DNA from: Wolbachia endosymbiont (group B) of Gerris lacustris
GTDB lineage: Bacteria > Pseudomonadota > Alphaproteobacteria > Rickettsiales > Anaplasmataceae
Assembly (NCBI RefSeq): GCF_964028355.1
Contig: NZ_OZ034761.1
Location: 1,426,001-1,490,000 of the forward strand
Direction of reading: 5' to 3'
Length of the DNA stretch: 64,000 bases
Shown one piece after another: positions 9,469-18,674 of the stretch. Each line of letters starts with the position of its first letter. Within the stretch, counting starts at the first letter, position 1. Under the pieces are notes generated by a model. It searched no databases. It saw only the letters and a program-made list of their open reading frames with translations, and was not told the DNA's origin. A program made the translations under genes and the position numbers.

Positions 9469-10440
9469 ATGTTATTAACTGGCAGACAAAAAGAAATTCG
9501 AGATTCATTAATTAGTGAAGCTATACAAGGCAACTTTGAGAGTATAGAAAGTAATCACGATAGCGATATACAAGAAGTTTTGAAAAGCAAACTGCCTAGC
9601 GATATACAAGAAAAGTTTCAAGAGGATTTGCCTAACCATTGTACCACTTTACAGTTTATTACATTCCAAAAAAACCAAAAGGAAATTAACCAATATACAA
9701 AGAAAATGAAGCAAAAAATTGAGAGTATTCCAAGTGGTTTAGCTATGCAAGAAGCGAAAGTAAGTGATGATTCGCATATGCAAAAAGTGAAAAACTTAAA
9801 GAGAATGAGTGATCTTCATCACAAATTACGTCAAGCAATAGATTATTTAGATGTTAAAAAAGTTAAAGCAGTATTAGAAGATTGCGATACAAATCTAGCA
9901 ATGATTTTAAATAGACCTATACATTCACAGAGCAAAACTACCCTTTTACTTTATCCTTTACAAGTTGGTCTTAATAAACGATATATAGGTGATGGTAAAA
10001 GATTGAAACAAGAAGATCTGAGAAATATAAAAGAAATTAGTAAACTTCTTTGGGATAAAGCTTCTCCTGATATTCGCGATTTCTGGTTTAAATTCCATCA
10101 AGATCAACAAGAAGAAAGTATAAAAGACAAAAAAGCAACCTTTGAAGCTCATTTGAAAAACGCTTCTCCTGATATTCGTGACTTGTGGCTTAAAAATCAA
10201 AGAGCTCCTGAAAATCAAGATGCAGATGTAATAAAACTTCTTAAAGGTGAGCAACAACGACATGCCAAGATAGGTAGTGAGAAGTGGCTTGAAGATTTTA
10301 TTCAAGAAGTTAAGGATTACACAGAACAAAAAAGCATAGAAGAAAATCGTGGAATAGCTATAGAGAAGCCTAGAACCAAACATGCTCTACAAAACGCACA
10401 ACTCTCTCAATTGAACAAAAAAAGAGGGAGTGTTAAATAA
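9469..10440 (+). CDS. Hypothetical protein with ankyrin-like and ASPDIRD repeats
   Basis: A 323-residue hydrophilic, lysine- and glutamine-rich protein with no membrane segment. Start ATG 9469 has AGAGGTAAGG upstream. Residues about 121-195 (AIDYLDVKKVKAVLE...) follow an ankyrin-like helix rhythm but lack a clean consensus. The motif ASPDIRDxWxK occurs twice, at about 198 and 232, and the DNA GCTTCTCCTGATATTCG is identical in both. The last codons (GSVK, stop) lie in a 16-base sequence that recurs at the end of a nearby IS256, so the original C-terminus may be lost. A TATAAT at 9425-9430 with TTGACT 14 bases upstream is a possible promoter with short spacing. Function unknown. Confidence 0.7.
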   Translation: MLLTGRQKEIRDSLISEAIQGNFESIESNHDSDIQEVLKSKLPSDIQEKFQEDLPNHCTTLQFITFQKNQKEINQYTKKMKQKIESIPSGLAMQEAKVSDDSHMQKVKNLKRMSDLHHKLRQAIDYLDVKKVKAVLEDCDTNLAMILNRPIHSQSKTTLLLYPLQVGLNKRYIGDGKRLKQEDLRNIKEISKLLWDKASPDIRDFWFKFHQDQQEESIKDKKATFEAHLKNASPDIRDLWLKNQRAPENQDADVIKLLKGEQQRHAKIGSEKWLEDFIQEVKDYTEQKSIEENRGIAIEKPRTKHALQNAQLSQLNKKRGSVK

Positions 10441-10441
10441 A
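10426..10441. repeat. 16-base direct repeat, left copy
   Basis: GGGAGTGTTAAATAAA here is identical to 11757-11772. The right copy is the terminus of the interrupted IS256. The two copies bracket the IS4 pseudogene, as if IS4 had inserted at the IS256 end and duplicated the target. The stop codon of the preceding gene lies inside this copy. Confidence 0.7.
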
Positions 10442-10531
10442 GCATACGCGTCAAGTTAAGGAAATAAAGGTATGAAGAAGATAGGATAACAAGGTATAAG
10501 TTCTCTCGGATATATTTTAGTGAGAGAACTA

Positions 10532-11767
10532 ATGATGAATAAAATAACTTGCTTATCAAATTACCTCAACAAATTTTTCAATGAGAGAGCAAATAATTAA
10601 AACAGAAAAGGAAGAGAAAATTGAGTAGTTCATCATTCATAAAAGCTATAATTTGGGGTAATATAGGAGTTGCAAACTGCAGCATAGATACAATGTGCCA
10701 ATTATTAAACGAAGCATCTGTAGTAATAACAAAACAGGGTCTAGATTTTAGGTTTACTGAAGAGGCAGTGGAATTTATGAAAAGGATGTATAATGAATCT
10801 ATAGTTCTATTTAAAAATATCTTGCAAGTTGATTGCAAAATCCTACAGCTATTTAATAGCGTAAAATTACTGGACAGTAGCTCTACCTAACAGTATGAAG
10901 AATATGTATAAAGGATATGGTACCAGCTACAGCGGCTATGAAAGTGATACCAAGTCTGGGATAAAGTTGCAATTAGCTTTCGACTACTTAAATCAGACAT
11001 TCGATCAATTAAACATAACGGAGGGAATAAGAAGGATATAGGGAACATTTGAGTAATATATCAAGTAACGATTTGCTAATATCTGATCTTGGTTATTTTG
11101 TGCCAAGTTCTTTTAAACAGATTAACGAAACAGGAGCTTATTTTATTAGTCGTTGATACCAATATATATGATATAGAAACAAATCAAAAAATGGAGTTAC
11201 TGAAATGTTTAGAGGGTAAGCTATTTTTAGAAACTGAGGTATTATTAGGAAAAGAAGCAAAGATTAGAGTAAGAATAAAAGCTAACTGAATATGGCAAGG
11301 AGAAGGAAGGCTAATAGATTAGCAAAATCACATGATCTTCTAAAAGGAATCAAAAGTTATTGGATTGGTCAAAACTAATGTTCCAAGAAGTAAAATTAGT
11401 GCTGTTAACAATTTACCGAGTAAGATGGCAAATTATTTAAATTATATAAGAGCCATATAGGACTTGATAAACTAAAAGGAAAGCCATATAGGGTATTATG
11501 TGAATTATATGCTAAATTGTGTGCGATTCTTATGTTTCATGGGTTGTACAGAACTAAAAAAGGGTTAGTCTAACAAAGGAATTTATTGAGCTTAAAAGGC
11601 GAGTTAGAGAGCTATTCTTAACATTAAATTGTGTAGTCAGTAAAGTGCAAATTTTCCTCAAAAAACTCATCTCAACCTGGTCAAAATTCTCCTTAAAAGA
11701 TAAATATAGAAAAACAAGAATATCAACTTTGAGTTCAATAAATTTGCTCATTTTTCGGGAGTGTTAA
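10532..11767 (+). pseudogene. IS4-family transposase, multiply frameshifted
   Basis: Starting at MMNKITCLSNYLNKFFNERA (ATG 10532), an IS4-type transposase can be followed in all three frames: SSSSFIKAIIWGNIGVANCS (from 10621), a segment around YGTSYSGYESDTKSGIKLQ (about 10915-10970), DLGYFVPSSFKQINETGAY (about 11080-11140), VVDTNIYDIETNQKMELLK (about 11150-11205), and VLCELYAKLCAILMFHG (about 11490-11540), ending at a TAA at 11765-11767. At least four frame changes and early stops make it non-functional. Wolbachia carries many related IS4 copies. Stop codons and small deletions indicate an old insertion compared with the neighbouring IS256 and IS630 copies. Confidence 0.8.
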
Positions 11768-12229
11768 ATAAACTGTGTCAAGCCGCATTTTTAGTTCAAC
11801 TCAATTTTCAGTCTGTTGGGAAAGAAAATGTCAAGCTGAGACATAGTTAATGCCCAATTAGGCAAAGCTGTAGTCCACTTTTGCTCTACCTTTTTTATAG
11901 CACAATATACCTTTTGTACAAGGCATTTGTATTAGTAAATGAGCCCTTAGTTTTAGTAAATTTCCTAATTTGTCTATGCAATCCCTCAATTGGATTGGTG
12001 GTGTAAATCAGCTTCCTAACTGGTCCAGAATACTTAAAATAACCAGACAAATTTTCCCAATTGTTTTGCCATGATTTTGTAACCAAGGGATATTTTTCAC
12101 TCCATTTTTCTTCCAGCTCAAGCAAATAATTCTCAGCAATCTCTTTACTTGAAGCACGATATATTTTTTTCAAATCATTTATGAAAACTTTTACATCTTT
12201 GCTAGATACATACTTCAGTGAATTTCCTT

Positions 12230-13566
12230 GGGAACGTTCAAAAAAGTGTGTCAAACCGAAAAAAAAGTAATAAATTGATATAAAAAATGGAGGTTTGATA
12301 TGAGTCAAGCAAATAGAACTAATGGGTTGGTAGATTATAAAGAATTAGAAACAAATATCCTGTCATCTATACGAGAAGGAAGACCATTGACAGGAAGAGA
12401 TGGAGCATTAACACCGTTTATAAAAAGGTTGCTAGAGGCAAGTCTGGAAGGTGAAATAGAAAGCCACATGTCAGCTAAAAGTGAAGAAAATAACCGAAGA
12501 AATGGGAGAAATGCAAAAACTTTACGCACGAGTGCAGGTTCATTTGAGCTGCTAACACCAAGAGATAGGGAGGGAAACTTTGAACCGCAAATAGTCAAAA
12601 AAAGGCAAACGAGCCTACATCCAGAACTTGAAGCAAAGGTCTTAAGTACATACGCCAGTGGCATGGGATACAGAGACATAGCTTCACACGTTGAGGAAAT
12701 ATATGACCATAAAATATCAGCAGCAGAGATATCCAGTATTACTGATAAATTGCTACCAATAATCAATGAATGGCGCAGCCGTCCACTGCAATCAGTGTAT
12801 CCAATAGTGTTCATGGATGGCATGTTTTTTAAGGTCAAGGAGGACGGACATTGCGTAAGTAAATGCATGTATAATATATTGGGTATAAATCAAAATGGCA
12901 GAAAAGAAGTATTAGGTTTTTATTTGGCTGAAAGTGAGGGAGCTAACTTCTGGTTGGGAGTTCTAAATGACCTCAAAGAAAGAGGAGTAGAAGATATTTT
13001 AATTGCCTGCATTGATGGACTAAAAAGCTTTCCTACAGCTATAAATAGTGTATTTCCTAAAGCAGAAGTACAGCTATGTATAGTGCATCAGATAAGGAAT
13101 TCACTGAAATATGTATCTAGCAAAGATGTAAAAGTTTTCATGAATGATTTGAAAAAAATATATCGTGCTTCAAGTAAAGAAATCGCTGAGAATTATTTGC
13201 TTGAGCTGGAAGAAAAATGGAGTGAAAAATATCCCTTAGTTACAAAATCGTGGCAAAACAATTGGGAAAATTTATCTAGTTATTTTAAGTATTCTGGGCC
13301 AGTTAGGAAGATGATTTACACCACCAATCCAATTGAGGGGTTGCATAGACAGATCAGAAAATTTACTAAAACTAAAGGTTCATTTACCAGTACAAATGCC
13401 TTGTACAAACAGGTATATTGTGCTATAAAAAAGGTAGAGCAAAAGTGGATTACTGCTTTGCCTAACTGGGCTTTAACTATGTCTCAACTTGATATCTTTT
13501 TTCCTGGCAGGTTAAAAATTGAGTTGAATTGAAAATGCGGTTTGACACACTTTTTTGAACGTTCCC
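12230..13566 (+). mobile_element. Intact IS256-family insertion sequence
   Basis: A 1337-base element with terminal inverted repeats GGGAACGTTCAAAAAAGTGT (left, 12230) and the complement at 13547-13566. The flanks read AATTTCCTT on the left and AATTCCTT on the right: an 8-base target duplication with one extra T. It has inserted head-to-opposite into an older relative of itself. Confidence 0.93.
12300..13532 (+). CDS. IS256-family (Mutator-type) transposase
   Basis: A 410-residue full-length DDE transposase of the IS256/Mutator family. Visible catalytic landmarks: the first Asp in VFMDGMFFKVKE (about 170-181), the second in IACIDGLKSFPTAI (about 236-249), followed by the family signature QLCIVHQIRNS (about 257-267), and the C-terminal Glu in TTNPIEGLHRQIRK (about 341-354). 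No stop or frameshift. GGAGG sits 6 bases before the ATG. It occupies nearly all of the insertion sequence and may be active. Confidence 0.95.
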   Translation: MSQANRTNGLVDYKELETNILSSIREGRPLTGRDGALTPFIKRLLEASLEGEIESHMSAKSEENNRRNGRNAKTLRTSAGSFELLTPRDREGNFEPQIVKKRQTSLHPELEAKVLSTYASGMGYRDIASHVEEIYDHKISAAEISSITDKLLPIINEWRSRPLQSVYPIVFMDGMFFKVKEDGHCVSKCMYNILGINQNGRKEVLGFYLAESEGANFWLGVLNDLKERGVEDILIACIDGLKSFPTAINSVFPKAEVQLCIVHQIRNSLKYVSSKDVKVFMNDLKKIYRASSKEIAENYLLELEEKWSEKYPLVTKSWQNNWENLSSYFKYSGPVRKMIYTTNPIEGLHRQIRKFTKTKGSFTSTNALYKQVYCAIKKVEQKWITALPNWALTMSQLDIFFPGRLKIELN

Positions 13567-14197
13567 AATTCCTTATCTGATGCACTATGCATAGCTGTAC
13601 TTCTGCTTTAGGAAATACACTATTTATAGCGGTAGGAAAGCTTTTTAGCCCATCAATACAGGCAATTAGAATATCTTCTACTCCTCTTTCTTTGAGGTCA
13701 TTTAGTACTCCCAACCAGAAGTTAGCTCCTTCACTTTCAGCCAAATAAAAACCTAATACTTCTTTTCTGCCATTTTGATTTATGCCCAATATATTATACA
13801 TACATTTACTTATGCAATGTCCGTCCTCCTTGACCTTAAAAAACATGCCATCCATAAATACTATTGGATACACTGATTGCAGTGGGCGGCTGCGCCATTC
13901 ATTGATTACTGGTAGCAGTTTATCGGTAATACTAGATATCTCTGCTGCTGATATTTTGTGGTCATATATTTCCTCAACATGTGAAGCTATATCTCTGTAT
14001 CCCATGCCACTGGCATATGTGCTTAAGACCTTTGCTTCAAGTTCTGGATGTAGGCTTGTTTGCCTTTTTTTGACTATTTGTGGTTCAAAGCTTCCCTCCC
14101 TATCTCTTGGTGTTATACCAATTCCCGCTATACAAGCAACGAATAGACAATAATGGAAAAAAAGCCATACTGGAGTAAGTAAAATAGCGAGGTTTAG

Positions 14198-14677
14198 ATG
14201 GCATTAAGATCAAAATTATTGGATGAAAAAGTGGTGGAATCAGCAAAAGAGATGCTGAAGAAAGTAAGAAATAATGCGTATGTTGCAAAAAAACTAAATG
14301 CTGTAATTGCAGCAAAAAAGCACAGTATAACAGCTGTAGCAAAAATATGTTGCATTTCGAGAAAGGCAATTACTACATGGATAAAGCACATAAAATTTGG
14401 AAGAGAAGAAAAATTATTTTCTCCACCTCAACGCCGTAGAAAAACTATATTGAACCAAAGTCAACTTGAACAAATTGAGGTGTGGATAGAGGAAAACCCC
14501 AATATTACTATTAGAGAAATGAGAATAAGAATCCAAGAAAGATTTGGTTTGAATATCAGCAAATCCACAATACATCGTAATATGCAAAGAATGAAATTCT
14601 CATATATCACACCAAGACCAGTTCATAGTGGACAGGATAAAAATAAGCAAGAGGAGTTTAAAAAAAAACCTCAATGA
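14198..14677 (+). CDS. IS630 transposase, upstream frame (orfA), copy 1
   Basis: 159 residues. Residues about 25-70 form a helix-turn-helix of the Tc1/IS630 type (VIAAKKHSITAVAKICCISR), followed by a second helix-turn-helix region (WIEENPNITIREMRIRIQER, about 102-121). The frame ends shortly after an A9 run (FKKKPQ, stop). The catalytic DDE part is in orfB, so a functional enzyme requires a change of frame at the A9 run. Confidence 0.85.
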   Translation: MALRSKLLDEKVVESAKEMLKKVRNNAYVAKKLNAVIAAKKHSITAVAKICCISRKAITTWIKHIKFGREEKLFSPPQRRRKTILNQSQLEQIEVWIEENPNITIREMRIRIQERFGLNISKSTIHRNMQRMKFSYITPRPVHSGQDKNKQEEFKKKPQ

Positions 14678-15203
14678 AACTATTGTCATGCATTCTGAAA
14701 AAGAGCTATTTTTCTTCGATGAATCACGGTTTGGTACACATTCAAAAGTTGGACATGGGTGGTTTAAAAAAGGCAGTAGGACACAGGTTAAGGTAAAATT
14801 AGGTAGGGAAAATTTTTATCTCTATAGTGCAGTTAATCCCAGAAATGGAGAGAATTTTAGCTTATTCGCACCAAACGTCAACACTGCTTGTATAAATATA
14901 TTCCTTGAACAGATGTCGCAATATTTAGGAATACGAAAGGCTTTTCTCGTGATGGATTGCGCTAGTTGGCATAAGTCAAAAAGTTTAAAGATACCTAAAA
15001 ATATCGAAATTATATACCTACCACCATACTCACCTGACCTCAATCCTGTTGAGAGGTTTTGGTTATATATAAAACAGAACATTTTGCGCAATAAAATCTA
15101 CGATACAATTGTTCTGCTTGAGAGCGCTTTGTGTAAATTTATTACCTCTCTTTCCCCTTCCACGGTTAAACAACTCTGCAATGCTTCTTATTTGGTTCAT
15201 TAA
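14628..15203 (+). CDS. IS630 transposase, catalytic frame (orfB), copy 1
   Basis: The DDE domain of the transposase: first Asp in FFFDESRFG, second in FLVMDCASWHKSK, and the IS630/mariner signature LPPYSPDLNPVERFW with the last catalytic Glu. orfB overlaps orfA by 50 bases in the +1 frame. The nominal ATG at 14628 lies inside orfA; the natural product is more likely an orfA-orfB fusion made by slippage at the A9 run (14659-14669). Confidence 0.88.
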   Translation: MDRIKISKRSLKKNLNETIVMHSEKELFFFDESRFGTHSKVGHGWFKKGSRTQVKVKLGRENFYLYSAVNPRNGENFSLFAPNVNTACINIFLEQMSQYLGIRKAFLVMDCASWHKSKSLKIPKNIEIIYLPPYSPDLNPVERFWLYIKQNILRNKIYDTIVLLESALCKFITSLSPSTVKQLCNASYLVH

Positions 15204-15544
15204 TAATGAGAGTTGGTATTAGCAGCTCAAATGAGCCTGCACTCGTGCGTAAAGTTTTTGCGTTTCTCCCATTTCTTCGGTTATTTTCTTCACTTTCAGC
15301 TGACATGTAGCTTTCTATTTCACCTTCCAGACTTGCCTCTAGCAACCTTTTTATAAACGGTGTTAATGCTCCATCTCTTCCTGTCAATGGTCTTCCTTCT
15401 CGTATAGATGACAGGATATTTGTTTCTAATTCTTTATAATCTACCAAACCAGTAGTTCTATTTGCTTGACTCATATCAAACCTCCATTTTTTATATCAAT
15501 TTATTACTTTTTTTTCGGTTTGACACACTTTTTTGAACGTTCCC

Positions 15545-15736
15545 ATAACTACAGAGTATTTTGTCTTCCAATACAGGCAATCTTGACGTTCTTCCATGGC
15601 ATTTCTTCTGTTTTTGAACTTTTTCCCACTCTGGGCGCACTTTTTCTACAACCTTTTCGAATTCTTCTATTGTCAAACCTGTTACATCTCGAAAATTTCT
15701 CGGATGTTCTTTTAGATTATGGTAATTTAAGCTCAT
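15545..15736 (-). pseudogene. Truncated DDE transposase N-terminus (IS5-like group)
   Basis: From ATG 15736 the minus strand reads MSLNYHNLKEHPRNFRDVTG and continues for about 64 codons, matching the N-terminal helix-turn-helix region of an IS5-like DDE transposase common in Wolbachia (GLTIEEFEKVVEKVRPEWE). It is cut at 15545 by the end of the IS256; the rest of the gene is not present next to the other IS256 end. Confidence 0.65.
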
Positions 15737-15839
15737 CTTCCCTCTCTATTCTCTTGCTATACCTCCCTGTTATATAACCATTCCCTCTCTCTTACAGCAG
15801 GTTCAATGAACCAGACAGATAATTGGCTTACATGTTGAG

Positions 15840-16092
15840 GCAGTGAAGATGCAGCTAAACTATTTCAAAGTATACCACAAGCATATAGCAATTTTATTTC
15901 TGATAAGCTAGACTCTTAATACTACAAATTTTCCAGCAATACTTGAAGTTTATAAACACTCTGATCTATATAGAGCGGTTTAATTGTACAATGCGGCAAA
16001 GAATTGGACGTTTAGTCAGAAAGACTTTGTCATTTTCCAAGAGTTTAAGCAACCAGCATTCTACTAGTCATATTTTTTATCTTGCTTTATAA
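15840..16092 (+). pseudogene. IS1-family transposase C-terminal remnant
   Basis: Broken frames on the plus strand read AAKLFQSIPQAYSNF (about 15850-15895) and, after stops, [20 protein letters not shown] (from 15970), the C-terminal signature of IS1 InsB-type transposases. The last part runs into the end of prmC on the opposite strand. The rest of 15737-15840 shows no recognisable feature. Confidence 0.6.
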
Positions 16093-16915
16093 CAATGCAT
16101 CTTTTCATTCCAGCCAAGTCGTATACGTATTCCTGAAAAGCCAGTCCATATGAGGGTATTATTTTGTCAATATTGCTTTGATCTTCGCCTATTTCCAGTA
16201 TCGCAAACCCATCTTTTTTAAGGCACTTTTTCAATATTGGAAAAATACTCAAGTAACAGCTCAATCCATCGATACCGCCATCAAGAGCAATTCTTGGCTC
16301 TTTTTGCACTTCAGCTTGCAGACCTTTTAACTTACTTCTTTTAATATATGGAGGATTGCTTATTATGAGATCAAATAAATCTCTGCATTCTGTCCACGAA
16401 TTTGGAAATATTTTAGCTCTACTGAGAAGATTATGTTTCTTTGTGTTCTGGCAGGTAATTTTGTATGCTTCCAGGCTTTTTTCAAAACCAATTCCAATAG
16501 CATATTCATACTCACTAAGTACGGAGATCAACAAACAGCCTGTGCCTGTGCCAAAATCTGCAATTTTTATTTTTTGCTTCTTATTTTGGTAATATTTTAA
16601 CACTGTTGAAATTACTGTCTCACTATCTGGCCTTGGATCTAGAACATGTTGGTTAACTATAAAATTTTTACTCCAGAATTCACGATTACCTACTATTTGC
16701 GATATTGGATATCTTTCTACTCTTTTTTTTGTTAATTTCCAGAATAGAAGTTCTTTGTTTCTTAGTACTTGATTGGTGTGATTCATGATTATGAATGATC
16801 TTTCTACTCCAAGTACGCGCTGCATGATGATTTCACAATCCAAATGTGGTGATTCAATTCTATGCGACGATAGTAGCTTTGACCCTTCTTTAATTAAAGC
16901 GCTGATTGTTTTCAT
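16064..16915 (-). CDS. prmC: Release factor glutamine N5-methyltransferase PrmC (HemK)
   Basis: 283 residues, normal length. It methylates the Gln of the GGQ motif in peptide-chain release factors RF1 and RF2 using SAM. Visible features: RPDSET at 95-100, the SAM-binding motif FGTGTGC at 121-127, and the catalytic NPPY at 187-190. The N-terminal about 80 residues form the release-factor-binding helical domain. It sits between two IS clusters and is itself intact. The end overlaps the IS1 remnant on the other strand. Confidence 0.95.
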   Translation of the reverse strand: MKTISALIKEGSKLLSSHRIESPHLDCEIIMQRVLGVERSFIIMNHTNQVLRNKELLFWKLTKKRVERYPISQIVGNREFWSKNFIVNQHVLDPRPDSETVISTVLKYYQNKKQKIKIADFGTGTGCLLISVLSEYEYAIGIGFEKSLEAYKITCQNTKKHNLLSRAKIFPNSWTECRDLFDLIISNPPYIKRSKLKGLQAEVQKEPRIALDGGIDGLSCYLSIFPILKKCLKKDGFAILEIGEDQSNIDKIIPSYGLAFQEYVYDLAGMKRCIVIKQDKKYD

Positions 16916-16989
16916 TATTCTAAAAACGTGTTCCTTGTATGTAAGAACAGCAAAATTGAGTATAGAGTTTTGAATTTAGGGTAGCTGCA

Positions 16990-17304
16990 CTAAATCCCAA
17001 TGTCAAGTTTAAGAACCTGTTTAAAATCTTCGTAAAAGGAGAGAACAATCATCTGTAGGCTAGTATTAAGTTTACGCTCGCAATTTTTCCAAAGTCGTCT
17101 ACACTTCTCCAACCAGGCGAAAGAGCGTTCGACAACCCATCTCTTTGGCAGCACAACAAAAGAATGTAACTCACTGCGCTTTATAACCTCAACAGTTGCA
17201 CCGATAATATCTTTTATTTGAGTTGCAAATTTTTCTCCCGTGTAACCTGCATCAACAAGTACATTTTTGACCTCAGAGAGATTTTCTTGCGCACTTTCAA
17301 CCAT
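16990..17304 (-). pseudogene. IS5-family transposase, C-terminal fragment
   Basis: Minus-strand reading from about 17304 gives MVESAQENLSEVKNVLVDAG, then KRWVVERSFAWLEKCRRLWKN, the YREK-like C-terminal signature region of IS5 transposases with the catalytic Glu. The frame runs through the inverted repeat and ends outside the element at 16990. It is separated from its N-terminal half by about 2.5 kb of inserted DNA. Confidence 0.85.
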
Positions 17305-18098
17305 CAACTATGTTTTTTAAAATTTTTTGAATTTAGTCTCATTTGTTGATAATTTTGTATTTTTATTCAATTGAAAAATGTATTTTGGCAACAAAAACCC
17401 TAGTTTATACAGAAAGAAATTTATATCAAACAGCAAGCACTGCTTAGATTTTATGGTTAACGAATATGTGCTTTAAATGTGTGTAGACGCACATATTCGT
17501 TAACCTATTTTCTATACAGATTTTTTTATTTCATATTAATTGCTTCTTTAAGTCTTGCATTGGCAATTACTATGATTTTTCGCATTAGAGCTGTTATAGC
17601 TACCATCTTCTTTTTACCTCTACCAATAAGATCAGAATAAAAAGCACCAAGTGCAGATTTAGATCTTGCAGCAGCCATAGCAGCTGTGAAAAGCTTTGCA
17701 CGAACATTGCTTCTACCACCTGTTATCCTTCGGTAACCAATAGTTTTACCGCTTTCTTTTGGATGTGGAGCAACTCCAGCAAGACTTGCAACTTCTTTTT
17801 TGTTTAGGTGGCCAAGTTCTGGCATTAGACACACAAAAACTTGTGATAACTTGAGACCTATTCCTGGCACTGTTCTCAAGATCTTTTGACGCTTTTGTAA
17901 CTCTGGATTTTTATCAATAATTCTTTGTATGGCATCGTTGAACTCATTTATCTGACTGGTAAAAAAGTCTATTGTTTTTTGGCAACTTTCCTTTATATAG
18001 TCGTTTTCAGGTGCTGCAAGCCTACATTTCTCTTGAGTTCTCATTTGTGTAATGTCATCACGACGTTGACAGAGTGCAACTAATACCAACTCTCATTA

Positions 18099-18674
18099 TT
18101 AATGAACCAAATAAGAAGCATTGCAGAGTTGTTTAACCGTGGAAGGGGAAAGAGAGGTAATAAATTTACACAAAGCGCTCTCAAGCAGAACAATTGTATC
18201 GTAGATTTTATTGCGCAAAATGTTCTGTTTTATATATAACCAAAACCTCTCAACAGGATTGAGGTCAGGTGAGTATGGTGGTAGGTATATAATTTCGATA
18301 TTTTTAGGTATCTTTAAACTTTTTGACTTATGCCAACTAGCGCAATCCATCACGAGAAAAGCCTTTCGTATTCCTAAATATTGCGACATCTGTTCAAGGA
18401 ATATATTTATACAAGCAGTGTTGACGTTTGGTGCAAATAAGCTAAAATTCTCTCCATTTCTGGGATTAACTGCACTATAGAGATAAAAATTTTCCCTACC
18501 TAATTTTACCTTAACCTGTGTCCTACTGCCTTTTTTAAACCACCCATGTCCAACTTTTGAATGTGTACCAAACCGTGATTCATCGAAGAAAAATAGCTCT
18601 TTTTCAGAATGCATGACAATAGTTTCATTGAGGTTTTTTTTTAAACTCCTCTTGCTTATTTTTATCCTGTCCAC
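18099..18674 (-). CDS. IS630 transposase, catalytic frame (orfB), copy 2
   Basis: 191 residues identical in sequence to the copy 1 orfB, with the FFFDES, VMDCASWH and PPYSPDLNPVERFW catalytic segments. Expected to be expressed as an extension of orfA by slippage. Confidence 0.87.
   Translation of the reverse strand: MDRIKISKRSLKKNLNETIVMHSEKELFFFDESRFGTHSKVGHGWFKKGSRTQVKVKLGRENFYLYSAVNPRNGENFSLFAPNVNTACINIFLEQMSQYLGIRKAFLVMDCASWHKSKSLKIPKNIEIIYLPPYSPDLNPVERFWLYIKQNILRNKIYDTIVLLESALCKFITSLSPSTVKQLCNASYLVH

Larger units (their letters stand above)
14118..15216 (+). mobile_element. IS630-family insertion sequence, copy 1
   Basis: A 1099-base element flanked by duplicated TA (14116-14117 and 15217-15218), the target signature of IS630/Tc1-mariner elements. 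Ends: CCAATTCCCGCTATAC on the left and GAGAGTTGG on the right, imperfect inverted repeats. It interrupts the outer IS256 transposase after its GSFELL codons. Three other nearly identical copies are in this window. Confidence 0.95.
11791..15474 (-). pseudogene. IS256-family transposase, disrupted (outer copy)
   Basis: The reading frame starts at 15474 (MSQANRTTGLVDYKELE), is cut after GSFELL by the IS630, resumes at 14115 and runs to the HQIRN region at about 13575, is cut by the intact IS256, and resumes at about 12225 down to the TAA at 11791-11793. In the last part a single C is missing compared with the intact copy (TACAAAAGG versus TACAAACAGG), shifting the frame after NALYK. It also differs by several substitutions from the intact copy. 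It cannot make a functional transposase. Confidence 0.88.
11757..15544 (-). mobile_element. IS256-family element, interrupted by a second IS256 and by an IS630
   Basis: The outer element is on the minus strand. Its pieces are 11757-12229, 13567-14117 and 15217-15544. Its right end GAACGTTCCC is identical to the ends of the intact copy inside it, but its left end begins GGGAGTGTTAAATAAACTGT rather than GGGAACGTTC, so the two termini do not match well. The 8 bases outside each end (CATTTTTC and ATAACTAC) do not form a target duplication. Confidence 0.8.

Noticed and set aside
9251..9508. 85-codon minus-strand frame overlapping trkH start
   Set aside because: Out of frame with trkH and overlaps the beginning of the gene at 9469; no family.
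11895..12308. 137-codon minus-strand frame spanning an IS256 junction
   Set aside because: It joins the C-terminal fragment of one IS256 transposase to the inverted repeat of another; described as part of the pseudogene.
14194..14391. 65-codon and 89-codon antisense frames over IS630 orfA
   Set aside because: Shadow of the transposase gene, hydrophobic by codon mirroring.
14822..15091. 89-codon open frame antisense to IS630 orfB (also in the three other copies)
   Set aside because: Falls entirely within the catalytic frame of the transposase; conserved only because the IS copies are identical.
14118..15216. IS630 orfA/orfB split interpreted as a dead transposase
   Set aside because: All four nearly identical copies have the same split at the same A9 run, so it is more likely the functional design.
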